Shown piece after piece: positions 27,897 through 36,895 of a DNA stretch of 64,000 bases; position 1 is the first letter of the stretch, and each line of letters begins with the position of its first letter. The notes below the pieces were generated by a model that saw nothing but the letters and a program-made list of their open reading frames with translations, was not told where the DNA came from and searched no databases. The position numbers and the translations under genes were made by a program. The DNA is from Fibrobacter sp. (lineage in GTDB: Bacteria; Fibrobacterota; Fibrobacteria; Fibrobacterales; Fibrobacteraceae): positions 1 to 64,000 of the forward strand of contig JAKSID010000010.1 of assembly GCA_024399035.1 (NCBI GenBank). Reading direction: 5' to 3'.

Positions 27897-29414
27897 ATGA
27901 ACAAAATGAAGCTTTCTGCAATCGTCCTCGGCCTCGCTGCCGCTGGCGCATTTGCACAGAACGCCCCCGCAGCAGCTCCTGCAGCTGCTCCCGCACAGCC
28001 GGCCGCTGAAGTTAATGCAGATTCTGTAAAGGCTGCTGAAGAAGCCAAGGCTATCGAAGCCCAGAAGGCAGAAGAAGCTAAGAAGGCTGAAGAAGAAAAG
28101 GCCGCTGCCGAAGCCAAGAAGGCCGAAGAAGAAAAGGCCGCTGCCGAAGCTAAGAAGGCCGAAGAAGAAAAGGCCGCTGCCGAAGCTAAGAAGGCTGAAG
28201 AAGAAAAGGCTGCTGCTGAAGCCAAGAAGGCTGAAGAAGAAAAGTCTGCAGAAGCCGCTCCCGCTGCAGAAAACACCAACCCGGGCGAAGTCGGCGCAGC
28301 AGCTTCCTCTGCCATTTCTACAATCGCTGCAAGCTTGAGCGAAGGCGTTTCCGTTGCTAACGTACAGATCAAGGTTTCTGGTACCGTTGATTTGGAAGTT
28401 GTGACCAACGACGTTACTGAAGATGGCGACCTGGAACACTACAACACCACTACTGACGCAGACTTCAATGTTGCTGTTCAGTTCAACGACAAGTGGTCCG
28501 CAAGCTTGGATCTCGCATTCGGTGACGGTGGCAACGGTTACGATGGTGCATACATCCAGTACAAGCCCGCCGACGTATTTGCGGTTAAGGTCGGTGACCT
28601 GACCTTCAGCGAAGGCGCATTCAAGTCCTACTATGGTTATGATGATCCGGCTAACAACGCTGCCGGCATGAAGGAAACCACCATCCGCGGTTTTGAAATC
28701 GATCTCGCAGGCCTGGAACTCGGCCTCGGCTTCATGAACAATGAAGTAGATGCCTACGACCTGCATGTTGCTTACGAATTCAACTACGCTGGCCAGCACC
28801 TCCGTCCGTACTTCAACTACCTGTCTCATCAGGACAACAGCTACAATACCCTGCATGCTGGTATTGACGCAGGTTTGACCCTCGGTGGCTTCAGCTTCCG
28901 CGCTGTCTACGGCCTCCACATGGACTACCTGATCGATAGCGACGACAAGGATGATGCAGGCGTTCGCTACACCAACAGCAAGGGTAAGGACGTTACTCCG
29001 GACTTGACATCCATGATCCACACCTTCTTGATCGAACCCAGCTTCGAAATTAGCATGTTCGAAATCAAGACTGCAGCATTCCTCGCCCTCGTATTCGAAG
29101 GTGACAATGATAACGTAGAAGGAGCTGCAGGCCTCGACTCCTATGGCGAAGAAGTTCCTGAATGGTTGTTCATCTACGCTGAACCGGCAATCAAGCTCGC
29201 TGGTTTCATGAAGTTGGGCATTCCTGTGGAATTCCACACCAACAGCCTCAACTCTGATGCAGAACTTTCTACCCTCGACGTAGGTGCTCGCGTCTACATC
29301 AACCCGGTTGAACACATCGACTTCACCGTATTCAGCATGATTGACATCGGTATCGGTGACGATGTTGACGGTTTCGGTCTCCGCTTCGGTGCTGAAGCTG
29401 TTTACAGCTTCTAA
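27897..29414 (+). CDS. outer-membrane protein with TolA-like coiled coil
   Basis: 505 residues, start supported by AAAGGAG. Signal peptide to about residue 20, an Ala/Pro stretch (21-40), then a Lys/Glu/Ala coiled coil (about 43-120) made of five near-identical 12-residue units AEAKKAEEEKAA, encoded by 36-bp DNA repeats at about 28081-28250. The rest (150-505) is a porin-like barrel: amphipathic strands such as GTVDLEVVTNDV, WSASLDLAFGDG, FAVKVGDLTFSEGAF, ending in Phe (AEAVYSF). The coiled segment could reach peptidoglycan or another envelope protein; this is inferred. A strong terminator follows. Confidence 0.8.
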   Translation: MNKMKLSAIVLGLAAAGAFAQNAPAAAPAAAPAQPAAEVNADSVKAAEEAKAIEAQKAEEAKKAEEEKAAAEAKKAEEEKAAAEAKKAEEEKAAAEAKKAEEEKAAAEAKKAEEEKSAEAAPAAENTNPGEVGAAASSAISTIAASLSEGVSVANVQIKVSGTVDLEVVTNDVTEDGDLEHYNTTTDADFNVAVQFNDKWSASLDLAFGDGGNGYDGAYIQYKPADVFAVKVGDLTFSEGAFKSYYGYDDPANNAAGMKETTIRGFEIDLAGLELGLGFMNNEVDAYDLHVAYEFNYAGQHLRPYFNYLSHQDNSYNTLHAGIDAGLTLGGFSFRAVYGLHMDYLIDSDDKDDAGVRYTNSKGKDVTPDLTSMIHTFLIEPSFEISMFEIKTAAFLALVFEGDNDNVEGAAGLDSYGEEVPEWLFIYAEPAIKLAGFMKLGIPVEFHTNSLNSDAELSTLDVGARVYINPVEHIDFTVFSMIDIGIGDDVDGFGLRFGAEAVYSF

Positions 29415-29456
29415 GAGCCTGCAGGCCTAGTCCTGCATCGTCTTGAACAAATTAAA

Positions 29457-29488
29457 AGGCCCTGGTTTAACGACCAGGGCCTTTTTTT
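29457..29488 (+). terminator. rho-independent terminator
   Basis: Stem AGGCCCTGGT/ACCAGGGCCT with 6-base loop and a following run of T. Confidence 0.9.
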
Positions 29489-29581
29489 ATATGCAAATGA
29501 AATTATGAAATCAGGCGAAGCCGGGTGTAGCGAAGCGGAGCCGAGCGAGGAGACAAAGCTCAAAGCCGTAACATCGCTTTC

Positions 29582-30523
29582 TTAAAATTTAATCGGGTAG
29601 AGCCAGTGCATCTTGACTTCAGGATAAACCTGAATGGTAGGAGCAGGCAACTTAATGTAGTTCAAGTACCTGACCAAGGCCCTGGCCCAACGGCTCTGAG
29701 GTCTTAACGCCTCCAGATCATAATCCAGAGCTATATAGACTTCACGGCTTCCTCCCTTGGGGTGCTTTCCCATGCCCTTATGGAAAATCACATCGTCAAT
29801 ACTGATACCCGCAGCAATGGCCAACCAATCCGGATAGTACTTACGAGCGGCTTCAGGCAGCATACGGCCAATTTTGAAAGAACACCAGTAAGTATGATTG
29901 GGATAGTCATCCGTGAAAACACCGGTATCCGTATTTTCGTAGTAGACCTTGGAATTGATCCAGTAGCTCCACTTCAGGTCGATATACTTGAACAGCGGCA
30001 CGTAACGTTCCGCCATCGGCAAGAAACCGCCCAAGGTTCCCGACAAAACATCAAAAATGCTGAAGCCCCATTCCGGAGCAAAACCATCCTTGATATCAAT
30101 GGCAATGTGGGTAGACATTGCAGACAAGCCCGCAAAAAGGTAGGACTTGAATTCAGAAATTCCAGACCAACGGTAACCTTCGTAGAAAAGTTCCCCCATC
30201 AATACGCCCGAGGAGAAATGTCCCAGCTTATCGATGTTCTTGGCGTAGTCAAAATCATTCTCGAAATGGAATTCCGAGCCTTCCTCATCCCACCAGCCCT
30301 TGGCAAAGACAAACACATAGGCAGCCGCGTATGCGGATGCAGCAACACCTAAAGTGGTCGCAAGCTTGGGAACCGAAATTTCATTCTTGATATATTCCGG
30401 ATCCTCGGTACGGTAGTCAAACGTAGAATCACGCCAAGTGAGAGGGCCCAGGAAATTGTTTGCCTGAGCGACACTGGCGCAGGCCATCATACCAGCCAAA
30501 GAATATTTGAAAAGCTTTTTCAT
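29582..30523 (-). CDS. DUF2279 family exported protein
   Basis: 313 residues. The N-terminal signal peptide ends near AQA. The DUF2279 core is visible: FHFENDFDYAKNIDKLGHF, YRWSGISEFKSYLFAGLSA, then DIKDGFAPEWGFSIFDVLSGTLGG. A C-terminal part of about 110 residues with barrel-like strands (HTYWCSFKIGRML, EVYIALDYDLEAL) ends in F. Function of the family is unknown; envelope localisation is likely. The ATG at 30523 was taken over an upstream TTG. Confidence 0.8.
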   Translation of the reverse strand: MKKLFKYSLAGMMACASVAQANNFLGPLTWRDSTFDYRTEDPEYIKNEISVPKLATTLGVAASAYAAAYVFVFAKGWWDEEGSEFHFENDFDYAKNIDKLGHFSSGVLMGELFYEGYRWSGISEFKSYLFAGLSAMSTHIAIDIKDGFAPEWGFSIFDVLSGTLGGFLPMAERYVPLFKYIDLKWSYWINSKVYYENTDTGVFTDDYPNHTYWCSFKIGRMLPEAARKYYPDWLAIAAGISIDDVIFHKGMGKHPKGGSREVYIALDYDLEALRPQSRWARALVRYLNYIKLPAPTIQVYPEVKMHWLYPIKF

Positions 30524-30532
30524 AATGAGCAA

Positions 30533-30570
30533 AAATAAAAAAAACGCCCACCTTTTTAAAGGCGAACGTT
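30533..30570 (-). terminator. rho-independent terminator after fabF
   Basis: On the minus strand AACGTTCGCCTT-taaa-AAGGTGGGCGTT pairs fully with some G-U pairs and is followed by eight T. Confidence 0.8.
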
Positions 30571-30610
30571 TTTTATATAACCGGGTAGTCTGCCGAGGGG
30601 CAGAGCGGTA

Positions 30611-31840
30611 TTAGTCCTTTGCCAGGAGCACGACGCTGTTGTGACCACCGAAGCCGAAGCCATCGGACATAGCATACTTGAAGCTATGAGCAGTGTTCTT
30701 GTTGGCGCAAACGTCGAAGTGAATGCGTTCGTCCTGGTTGAACACGTTGGTAGTAGCGTGGATCATCTGGTTCTGGAGGCTCTTGATGGTGATGATTGCT
30801 TCGAGAGCACCAGCAGCACCCAGAGCATGACCGATCATGCACTTGGAAGAGTTGATCTTGAGAGTGTCGCGGAGGCCGAAGACCTTTTCGAGAGCGGAGC
30901 ATTCAGCAACGTCGCCCAGCGGAGTAGAAGTACCGTGGGTGTTCACGTAGCCAACGTCTGCAGCAGAAATCTTAGCATCGCGGAGAGCCATTTCGATAGC
31001 CATGCGAACGCCTTCGCCGTCTTCACGAGGAGCGGACATGTGGTGAGCATCAGCGCTCATGCCAACGCCAGCAACGCGAGCGAGAATCTTTGCGCCACGC
31101 TTCTGAGCGTGAGAGAGGCTTTCGAGAACGAGGATACCAGCGCCTTCGCCGATAACAAAGCCATCGCGGTCCTTATCGAAGGGGCGAGAAGCAGTAGTCG
31201 GATCGTCGTTACGCTTGGAGAGAGCCTTCATGGAGCAGAAGCCTGCAACAGCAAGGTCGTTCACGGTTTCGTCGGCACCGCCAGCCAGCATCACGTCGGC
31301 ACGGCCCAGGCGGATTGCGTCGTAGGCAGCAGCGATAGAGTGGTTAGAAGTTGCACAAGCGGAGGTCACTGCGAAGCAGGGGCCCATCCAGCCGATACGG
31401 TTGGAAACTTCACCGGCAGGCATGTTAGTGATAGCCATGGGGATGAAGAAGGGAGAAACGCGGCCGGGGCCACGAGTTGCCAAGGCAACGCTGGATTCAG
31501 AGTAAATCTTCATGCCACCGATACCGGAACCGACAATGACACCTGCGCGGCTAGGATCTTCTGCAGCGGGATCGATACCAGCGTCAGCAAGAGCCTTGTA
31601 TGCGGAATAAACGGCATACTGGATGCTACGGGAGTAGCGAGACTGGTCGCGAGCGGAGAAGTATTCGTCGGCGACGAATTCATTAACGCTTGCTGCGAAC
31701 TTGGTGGTGAAATTAGTGGCATCGAAACGAGTGATCGGGGTGATGCCAGACTTACCTGCAAGGAGGTTGTCCCAGAGAAGGTCGGGGGTGTTGCCAAGGG
31801 CAGAAACGCAGCCCATACCGGTGATTACAACTTCTTCCAT
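30611..31840 (-). CDS. fabF: beta-ketoacyl-ACP synthase II
   Basis: 409 residues. Condensing enzyme of fatty-acid elongation. Catalytic triad visible: Cys in TSACATSNHS, His in NTHGTSTPLGD, His in IGHALGAAGALEA. Also the GMGCVSALG start, the GSGIGG block and the DGFGFGGHNS end. The start is ATG at 31840 (MEEVVITGMG); fifteen in-frame codons upstream begin with a weak start and do not match the family. acpP, a frequent neighbour, is not here. Confidence 0.97.
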   Translation of the reverse strand: MEEVVITGMGCVSALGNTPDLLWDNLLAGKSGITPITRFDATNFTTKFAASVNEFVADEYFSARDQSRYSRSIQYAVYSAYKALADAGIDPAAEDPSRAGVIVGSGIGGMKIYSESSVALATRGPGRVSPFFIPMAITNMPAGEVSNRIGWMGPCFAVTSACATSNHSIAAAYDAIRLGRADVMLAGGADETVNDLAVAGFCSMKALSKRNDDPTTASRPFDKDRDGFVIGEGAGILVLESLSHAQKRGAKILARVAGVGMSADAHHMSAPREDGEGVRMAIEMALRDAKISAADVGYVNTHGTSTPLGDVAECSALEKVFGLRDTLKINSSKCMIGHALGAAGALEAIITIKSLQNQMIHATTNVFNQDERIHFDVCANKNTAHSFKYAMSDGFGFGGHNSVVLLAKD

Positions 31841-32035
31841 ATTAACCCAAATGTTATTTGTTAATGGTTTTAAGATTTGCGCCACAATATAGCAATAAAA
31901 AACTTACAAAAAGTTGTCATTTACACTATTTCGGTTTAGGCGCTATCGTTTTGAGCGGCCCAAAGTTAGCAATAAATGGCGAAAAATGCTATAAAAAAAA
32001 GATATTCCCGATGAAATAACTAAATTTGCCGACAT

Positions 32036-32581
32036 ATGGTAAGATGGAAAAGTTCCCCGAATCTGGTTTGGATGGACCTGGAGATGTCAGGCCTTGATCC
32101 CGAAAAGGATGTAATCCTCGAAATTGCAACCATTGTGACCGACCAGAACCTTAAAATCCTTGCAGAAGGATCTGTTCTCGCCGTGCACCAGACCGAAAAC
32201 GTGTTTGAGGGCATGGACGAATGGAACACCCGTCACCACAACCAAAGCGGACTTGTGGACCGTTGCCGTAAATCCAAGCTCACCATCGAAGACTGTGAAA
32301 AGATGGTTCTGGACTTTATCAAGCCATACACCGAGAAAGGTGGAAACCTGCTTTGCGGCAATTCCATTACCCAGGACAGACGCTTTATATATAAGTATAT
32401 GCCCAAGCTTTCCGGATGGCTCAACTACCGAAACATCGACGTGAGCTCCGTAAAGGAGCTGTCCTTTAGATGGTACCCCAACCTGCCGGAATTCCAGAAA
32501 ATGGAAAAGCACCAGGCCCTGGACGATATCCGCGAAAGCATTGCTGAACTTGAATATTACAGAAAGACGATTTTTAAGTAG
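32036..32581 (+). CDS. orn: oligoribonuclease
   Basis: 181 residues. 3'-5' exonuclease that degrades 2-5-nucleotide RNAs and pGpG. DEDDh motifs: Asp/Glu in VWMDLEMSGLDPEKD, the Asp in NSITQDRRF, and His/Asp in HQALDDIRESI. The length equals that of E. coli Orn. The PBP gene follows after two bases. Confidence 0.96.
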   Translation: MVRWKSSPNLVWMDLEMSGLDPEKDVILEIATIVTDQNLKILAEGSVLAVHQTENVFEGMDEWNTRHHNQSGLVDRCRKSKLTIEDCEKMVLDFIKPYTEKGGNLLCGNSITQDRRFIYKYMPKLSGWLNYRNIDVSSVKELSFRWYPNLPEFQKMEKHQALDDIRESIAELEYYRKTIFK

Positions 32582-32583
32582 AC

Positions 32584-34011
32584 ATGGCCTTAAAACCTTA
32601 CCAAGCACCTAAAAAGCCCATTTCCCGTGCAGCAAGAATGCGCAACCGCTGCATCGTGCTGGCCGCATTTATCGGAATCTGCGCAGGCATCGGATCCTGC
32701 CTTTCTAATTGCGGAGAAAACAAAGGATACGCCAAGGCCGAACGGGAATTCGGCCAGGTTTTTGAATCCAAGAAGATCGATGTAGATACAAGTGCTACGG
32801 AAACTAGAGCCGTGGAAAAGCCAGCTGATAAAACCGCCGAGCCGGCAAAGTTGTCCAAGGCCAGTGCAAACGAAGCCCACGCAAACAACGCAAACGCAAA
32901 CAACGCCAGCGCTGAAAAAATCCAAAACGCACAGGCAACCGTGGCCGCCGAAGTCACGCCCGAAGGCGCACCCGTTCCCGAAGTCATTGACAGCACACAC
33001 ATCAAGAACCAGAAAGATGTGTACATGGCCGAAAAAATCGACAACCTGCTTCGTCGTTTCAAGCCGGAAAACTCCATCATCCTTATGGTGGACGCCAAGA
33101 CCAACGAGATTATCGCTTGGGGCGAACGCAAGGACAACGCGGTCCAGAGCAAGCCGGACTACTTAGCCAGAAACACATTCCCTGCAGCCTCCCTGGCAAA
33201 GACCATCACCATCGCCGCCGCCATGGAGAACAACCGCTATGCGCTGAACAGCCAGATTCCTCTGATCGGACACGCCCATCACTTGTACAAGAATCAGCTC
33301 CGCGTTCCCGCCAACTATCACGGCCCTACAGTCGAAATGCAGGACGCCTACGCCCACTCCTACAATCCGCCCCTGGCACTCATCGGCATGGACGTTGGCG
33401 CAAAGAAACTGAAGGACGCCGCTCGCAAGCTTGGCTACAACATGAACTTCGCCGGAGGACTTCCGGGCCGCTCCACGTTTGCGCCGCCCGACACAGGCTA
33501 CGCTCTCGCCGAAGCTAGCTGCGGGTTTACCGACGCCACCACACTTTCGCCCCTGCAGGCTGCCGCACAGGTCCGCGCCATCCTCATGAAAAAGCCGCTG
33601 GAAATTCCTTGGGCTAGCAACCTGAAGGGTTACGCCCCCACCAGCCGCATTGCACAAGACGTTGGCACCTTCAAGGAAAATACCTACTACGGGCTGCGTC
33701 AGGCCATGATCCGTTCCGTCACCCACGGCACCGCCCGCAAGAACATTTCTACAAAGCACATGGCCCGCAAGAACTACGACGCACTGACCATCGGTGGCAA
33801 GACCGGCTCCCTGGACGGCAAGGACCCCAAGGGCCGCTACGACTGGTTCATGGGTTTTGCACAATCCAAGGAAGATCCTAGCAAGGCTATCATCCTGGTG
33901 GTGCTGCAGATCTACGATAACCAAGGTTTAAGACCCCAGCCCACTACTCAGGTGGCCGGAATGTTGATAAATTATTGGGCTCATCAATACGTAACGAATA
34001 AAAAGAAGTAA
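32584..34011 (+). CDS. penicillin-binding-type transpeptidase
   Basis: 475 residues. One N-terminal transmembrane segment (about 24-40), a low-complexity Ala/Asn/Glu linker (65-135), then a transpeptidase domain with the three active-site motifs: SLAK at 203-206 (nucleophile Ser203), SYN at 259-261 and KTG at 406-408. It lacks a clear glycosyltransferase or class-B dimerisation domain, so it is a short stand-alone penicillin-binding protein. It probably cross-links peptidoglycan in the periplasm. Linker residues are encoded by AAC/GCA-rich DNA. A repeat copy and lgt follow. Confidence 0.85.
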   Translation: MALKPYQAPKKPISRAARMRNRCIVLAAFIGICAGIGSCLSNCGENKGYAKAEREFGQVFESKKIDVDTSATETRAVEKPADKTAEPAKLSKASANEAHANNANANNASAEKIQNAQATVAAEVTPEGAPVPEVIDSTHIKNQKDVYMAEKIDNLLRRFKPENSIILMVDAKTNEIIAWGERKDNAVQSKPDYLARNTFPAASLAKTITIAAAMENNRYALNSQIPLIGHAHHLYKNQLRVPANYHGPTVEMQDAYAHSYNPPLALIGMDVGAKKLKDAARKLGYNMNFAGGLPGRSTFAPPDTGYALAEASCGFTDATTLSPLQAAAQVRAILMKKPLEIPWASNLKGYAPTSRIAQDVGTFKENTYYGLRQAMIRSVTHGTARKNISTKHMARKNYDALTIGGKTGSLDGKDPKGRYDWFMGFAQSKEDPSKAIILVVLQIYDNQGLRPQPTTQVAGMLINYWAHQYVTNKKK

Positions 34012-34012
34012 A

Positions 34013-34065
34013 GGAGATCCCGGATCAAGCCCGGGATGACATCAATCCCAAAACGGGATGACATA
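34013..34065. repeat. dispersed GGGATGAC palindrome between PBP gene and lgt
   Basis: GGAGATCCCGGATCAAGCCCGGGATGAC plus a degenerate second half (CCCAAAACGGGATGAC), starting one base after the PBP gene stop. Confidence 0.8.
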
Positions 34066-34075
34066 GGAGTTTGAA

Positions 34076-34945
34076 ATGGAATTGTCTTGGTGGAATTTGA
34101 TTCCCACATACTTTGACGGAACCGCCATTGAACTGTTCGGCTTCCCCGTACGTTGGTACGGCATCATGTACATCTTTGCCTTTGTAACCGCATACATCAT
34201 GATGTGGCGCATCATCAAGAAAGAAAAGATGGGCTACACCAAGGAGCAGCTGGACAGCCTGTTCACCTGGATTATCATCGGCATTATCCTTGGCGCACGC
34301 CTGGGCTACGTATTCTTCTACAAGCCCGGTTACTACCTGGCCAACCCCATGGAAATCATCCTGCCCCTGACCCACGACGCTACCGGCACCCACTTTACGG
34401 GCATCGCCGGCATGAGCTATCACGGAGGTTTGATTCTTGGAACCATCTTCACTTTTATCGGTCTCAAGAAAAATAAGATGGATGTTTGGAAGGGCTTGAA
34501 CCTTTGCTTTTTGGTGGCACCTCTGGCTTACACCTGGGGACGTTGGGGCAACTTCATTAACGGCGAACTTTTCGGCGAAGTCACCACCAGCGCAATCGGC
34601 ATGTACTTCCCGCTGGCACACGACAGTCCCTTGAGCAACCCCATCCTCCACCACCCCAGCCAGCTTTACGAAATGGTATTCGAAGGCATCGTGCTGTTCG
34701 CACTTTTGTACAATCTGCGCCGCGTGCCCCTGCTCAAGGACAAGATGCCCTGCCTGTATTTGATGGGCTATGGCCTGTTCCGTTTCTTCATTGAATTTTT
34801 CCGCAAGTCCGACGCACACCTGGGCCGTAACGACCTGTTTGGCATGAGCCGTGGCCAGACACTGTGCAGCCTGATGATTATCGCAGGCATCGTCTGGTTG
34901 GTTGTGCTGATCTACCGTGAGAAAAAGCGTAAATTAAAGGACTAA
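34076..34945 (+). CDS. lgt: prolipoprotein diacylglyceryl transferase
   Basis: 289 residues. Transfers diacylglycerol from phosphatidylglycerol to the lipobox Cys of prolipoproteins in the inner membrane. Seven membrane segments; motifs FPVRWYGIMY, GARLGYVFFY, the signature GRWGNFINGELFG, HHPSQLYE, and a C-terminal GLFRFFIEFFR. The start has AGGAG upstream. Its stop codon lies inside the left arm of the first AGGACTA hairpin. It serves the several lipoproteins of the window. Confidence 0.96.
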   Translation: MELSWWNLIPTYFDGTAIELFGFPVRWYGIMYIFAFVTAYIMMWRIIKKEKMGYTKEQLDSLFTWIIIGIILGARLGYVFFYKPGYYLANPMEIILPLTHDATGTHFTGIAGMSYHGGLILGTIFTFIGLKKNKMDVWKGLNLCFLVAPLAYTWGRWGNFINGELFGEVTTSAIGMYFPLAHDSPLSNPILHHPSQLYEMVFEGIVLFALLYNLRRVPLLKDKMPCLYLMGYGLFRFFIEFFRKSDAHLGRNDLFGMSRGQTLCSLMIIAGIVWLVVLIYREKKRKLKD

Positions 34946-34978
34946 ACTTTCTTTTTTGGAGGTTTAGTCCTCTTTTTT
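34938..34978 (+). terminator. lgt terminator, first AGGACTA hairpin
   Basis: Arms AGGACTAAAC (34938-34947) and GTTTAGTCCT (34962-34971), 14-base loop, then CTTTTTTT. The lgt stop codon TAA is within the left arm. Confidence 0.85.
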
Positions 34979-34984
34979 TCAGGG

Positions 34985-35220
34985 GACCATAGGACTAATT
35001 AACAAATCCGGCAAATTTAGTCCTTTATTTTTCAACTTTTACATACAAATTAATCCAAAAATTGGGTCAAAAGTTGCACCGGAGCGGCAAATTATAGGAC
35101 TAAAATCCGAGTATTTGACATTTAGTCCTTTATCAAATTACAAACAAATTAACACGTCAACAAAACATGTAAAAAACAAAGGACTATTTCTCGAAAACCG
35201 AAGAAATAGTCCTAATTTCA
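34985..35220. repeat. array of three further AGGACTA hairpins in a gene-free stretch
   Basis: The gap between lgt and pmbA (about 310 bases) has no gene. Hairpin 2: AGGACTAA (34991-34998) with TTAGTCCT (35017-35024), then TTATTTTT. Hairpin 3: AGGACTAAA (35096-35104) with TTTAGTCCT (35121-35129). Hairpin 4: AGGACTATTTCT (35180-35191) with AGAAATAGTCCT (35202-35213). With the lgt terminator that makes eight copies of AGGACTA in alternating orientation. The segments between share words such as CGGCAAATT and ACAAATTAA, so the array looks like degenerate tandem units of 85-105 bases. Confidence 0.85.
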
Positions 35221-35257
35221 GCAAAAGGATGTGGCAAAAAAGCCATCCCGCGGGACA

Positions 35258-36586
35258 TTATACGCTGACGCTGAGTTCGCTTACAGCCAAGGCCGGAACC
35301 TGGTAGCTGCTGAAGGCGTCCTTGTACTCATTGCCAACTTCAACAATGTTCTGAATGATGTCGAAGAAGTTTCCACTCAAGGTCACGCCGTCCACCGGAT
35401 GCTGGATCACGCCGTTCTCGCACCAGAAACCGTGAGCGCCAATGGAGAGCTCGCCGCTAATGGCATTGCAGCCAGAGCCGCCTTCCAGGCGCACCACCAA
35501 CAAGCACTTGGGGAACAGTTTCAAAAGTTCCGCAGTGGTCAAAGTTCCCGGCGGAACAAGCAGGTTGTTGAACGCGGTAGCCATCTTGCTTCCGAAATCG
35601 CGGGCTCCGTTACCCGTAGTCTCGCAACCCGCCTTAGCCGCGGTTTCAAGATTATAGAGGGCGCTATTGAACACGCCATCCTTGACCACGTCAAAGCGCT
35701 TGGCCAGGCAACCTTCGGAGTCGTAACGAATCTTGTGGGCAAACATGTCGCCCTGCGGGTCATTCACGATGGAGAACTTTTCACCGGCAATCTTTTCGCC
35801 TTCCTTGCCGGCCAAGCGGGACTGGCCCTTCTGCATGGATTCAGCGATAAACGGCGAAGTGTACATCCCGATGATTCGTGCGGAAACGCGTTCCGAGAAC
35901 ACCACAGGAATCTTGCCGCCTTCGATCTTCTTGGCGCCGAAAAGTTCCGTAGCATAGTCGGCAGTCTTGGAGGCGATTTCGTCAATGCTAAACTCGCTCC
36001 AGTCGCGACCAGACTTCACAAAGTTTCCAAGTTTCTTGACGCCATCGCGGCAGGCAACTGCACCCGCCCCAGCCGACGCATAATTGGACTTTCCCTTGTA
36101 CATCAGGCCAGTATTGTTAGCGATAACAGAAGAACTAGAAGTCATGTCTGCGCCCAGGTACGGAATGTTCTCGATTTCCTTGGACTTGGCAAAAGTCTGT
36201 TTTTCAAGTTCGATGCAAAAGTCCTTCATGGTCTGCAAATTCAAGGATTCCAAGGCCGGGTTGTAGTTGGGGTAAACTTCCGGCACGCCCGCAGAACTAG
36301 GCAACGTAATGTCGATGGCCTCGGTCCACTGGGTATGGCAAAGAGCATCCTTCAAAGTCTGGCCGATAGCATCCTTGGTCAAGCGTTCCGTGTAGGCGTA
36401 GCCCGGATGGCCATCCTTGATTACGCGAACGCCCAGGCCCACGGAATCAGAAATTTCTGTGTTCTGGACCTGTCCCTGAAAAACGGACAAACCCTCGGAA
36501 TGAGACGTAGAAGCAATCACGTCGAACTGTTCAGCCTGGCCCTTGGCCAAGTCGCACAAATAAGAAACTGCGTCAATAATATTCAT
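35258..36586 (-). CDS. pmbA: TldE/PmbA family metallopeptidase subunit
   Basis: 442 residues. Non-catalytic partner in the TldD/TldE protease, which digests unfolded peptides and matures some peptide antibiotics. Family blocks: LSVFQGQVQNTEISDSVGLG start region, HPGYAYTERL, NNTGLMYKGKSNYASA, PVVFSERVSARIIGMYTSPF, FAHKIRYDSEGCLAKRFDVV (quoted in parts) and LEGGSGCNAISGELSIGAHGFW (in parts). The zinc HExxxH motif of TldD is absent, as expected for TldE. A tldD gene is not in the window. Confidence 0.9.
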   Translation of the reverse strand: MNIIDAVSYLCDLAKGQAEQFDVIASTSHSEGLSVFQGQVQNTEISDSVGLGVRVIKDGHPGYAYTERLTKDAIGQTLKDALCHTQWTEAIDITLPSSAGVPEVYPNYNPALESLNLQTMKDFCIELEKQTFAKSKEIENIPYLGADMTSSSSVIANNTGLMYKGKSNYASAGAGAVACRDGVKKLGNFVKSGRDWSEFSIDEIASKTADYATELFGAKKIEGGKIPVVFSERVSARIIGMYTSPFIAESMQKGQSRLAGKEGEKIAGEKFSIVNDPQGDMFAHKIRYDSEGCLAKRFDVVKDGVFNSALYNLETAAKAGCETTGNGARDFGSKMATAFNNLLVPPGTLTTAELLKLFPKCLLVVRLEGGSGCNAISGELSIGAHGFWCENGVIQHPVDGVTLSGNFFDIIQNIVEVGNEYKDAFSSYQVPALAVSELSVSV

Positions 36587-36597
36587 ATAAAAATCTT

Positions 36598-36861
36598 CTA
36601 TGCTTTTTCAGTGGGCTGCGCGGGAGCATCTGCTCGACGGGACTTGCGTTCCAGCATCTTCCAGTAAGCGGCGGGGCTACCCGTCACAGACTCCAATGCA
36701 GTAGCCAGTTCCGTGGTAATAGGCTGAGTGCCAGCAATCAAAGCTTCCAGCACTTCGGGAGACACGCCCAGACGACGGCCGAATTCAGCCTTGTCCATCT
36801 TGAGCCATTCAATACCTTCCAAAATTGCCTGTCCCGGAGTGGGAGTACCATGTCTTGCCAT
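36598..36861 (-). CDS. HigA-like helix-turn-helix protein, orphan
   Basis: 87 residues. Starts PTPGQAILEGIEWLKMDKAEFGRRLGVSPEVLEALIAGTQPITTELATALESVTGSPAAYW in family order: GxxLxEx, HTH helices, then the S-x-x-xW end typical of HigA antitoxins of addiction modules. No HigB-like toxin gene is adjacent on either side (pmbA downstream, AlgX-like protein upstream), so it is an orphan regulator or remnant. A Pro/Ala tail is added at the C-terminus. Confidence 0.82.
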   Translation of the reverse strand: MARHGTPTPGQAILEGIEWLKMDKAEFGRRLGVSPEVLEALIAGTQPITTELATALESVTGSPAAYWKMLERKSRRADAPAQPTEKA

Positions 36862-36895
36862 AAAAACCTCATCGCAGCCGACCAGCGTCAGCCAT

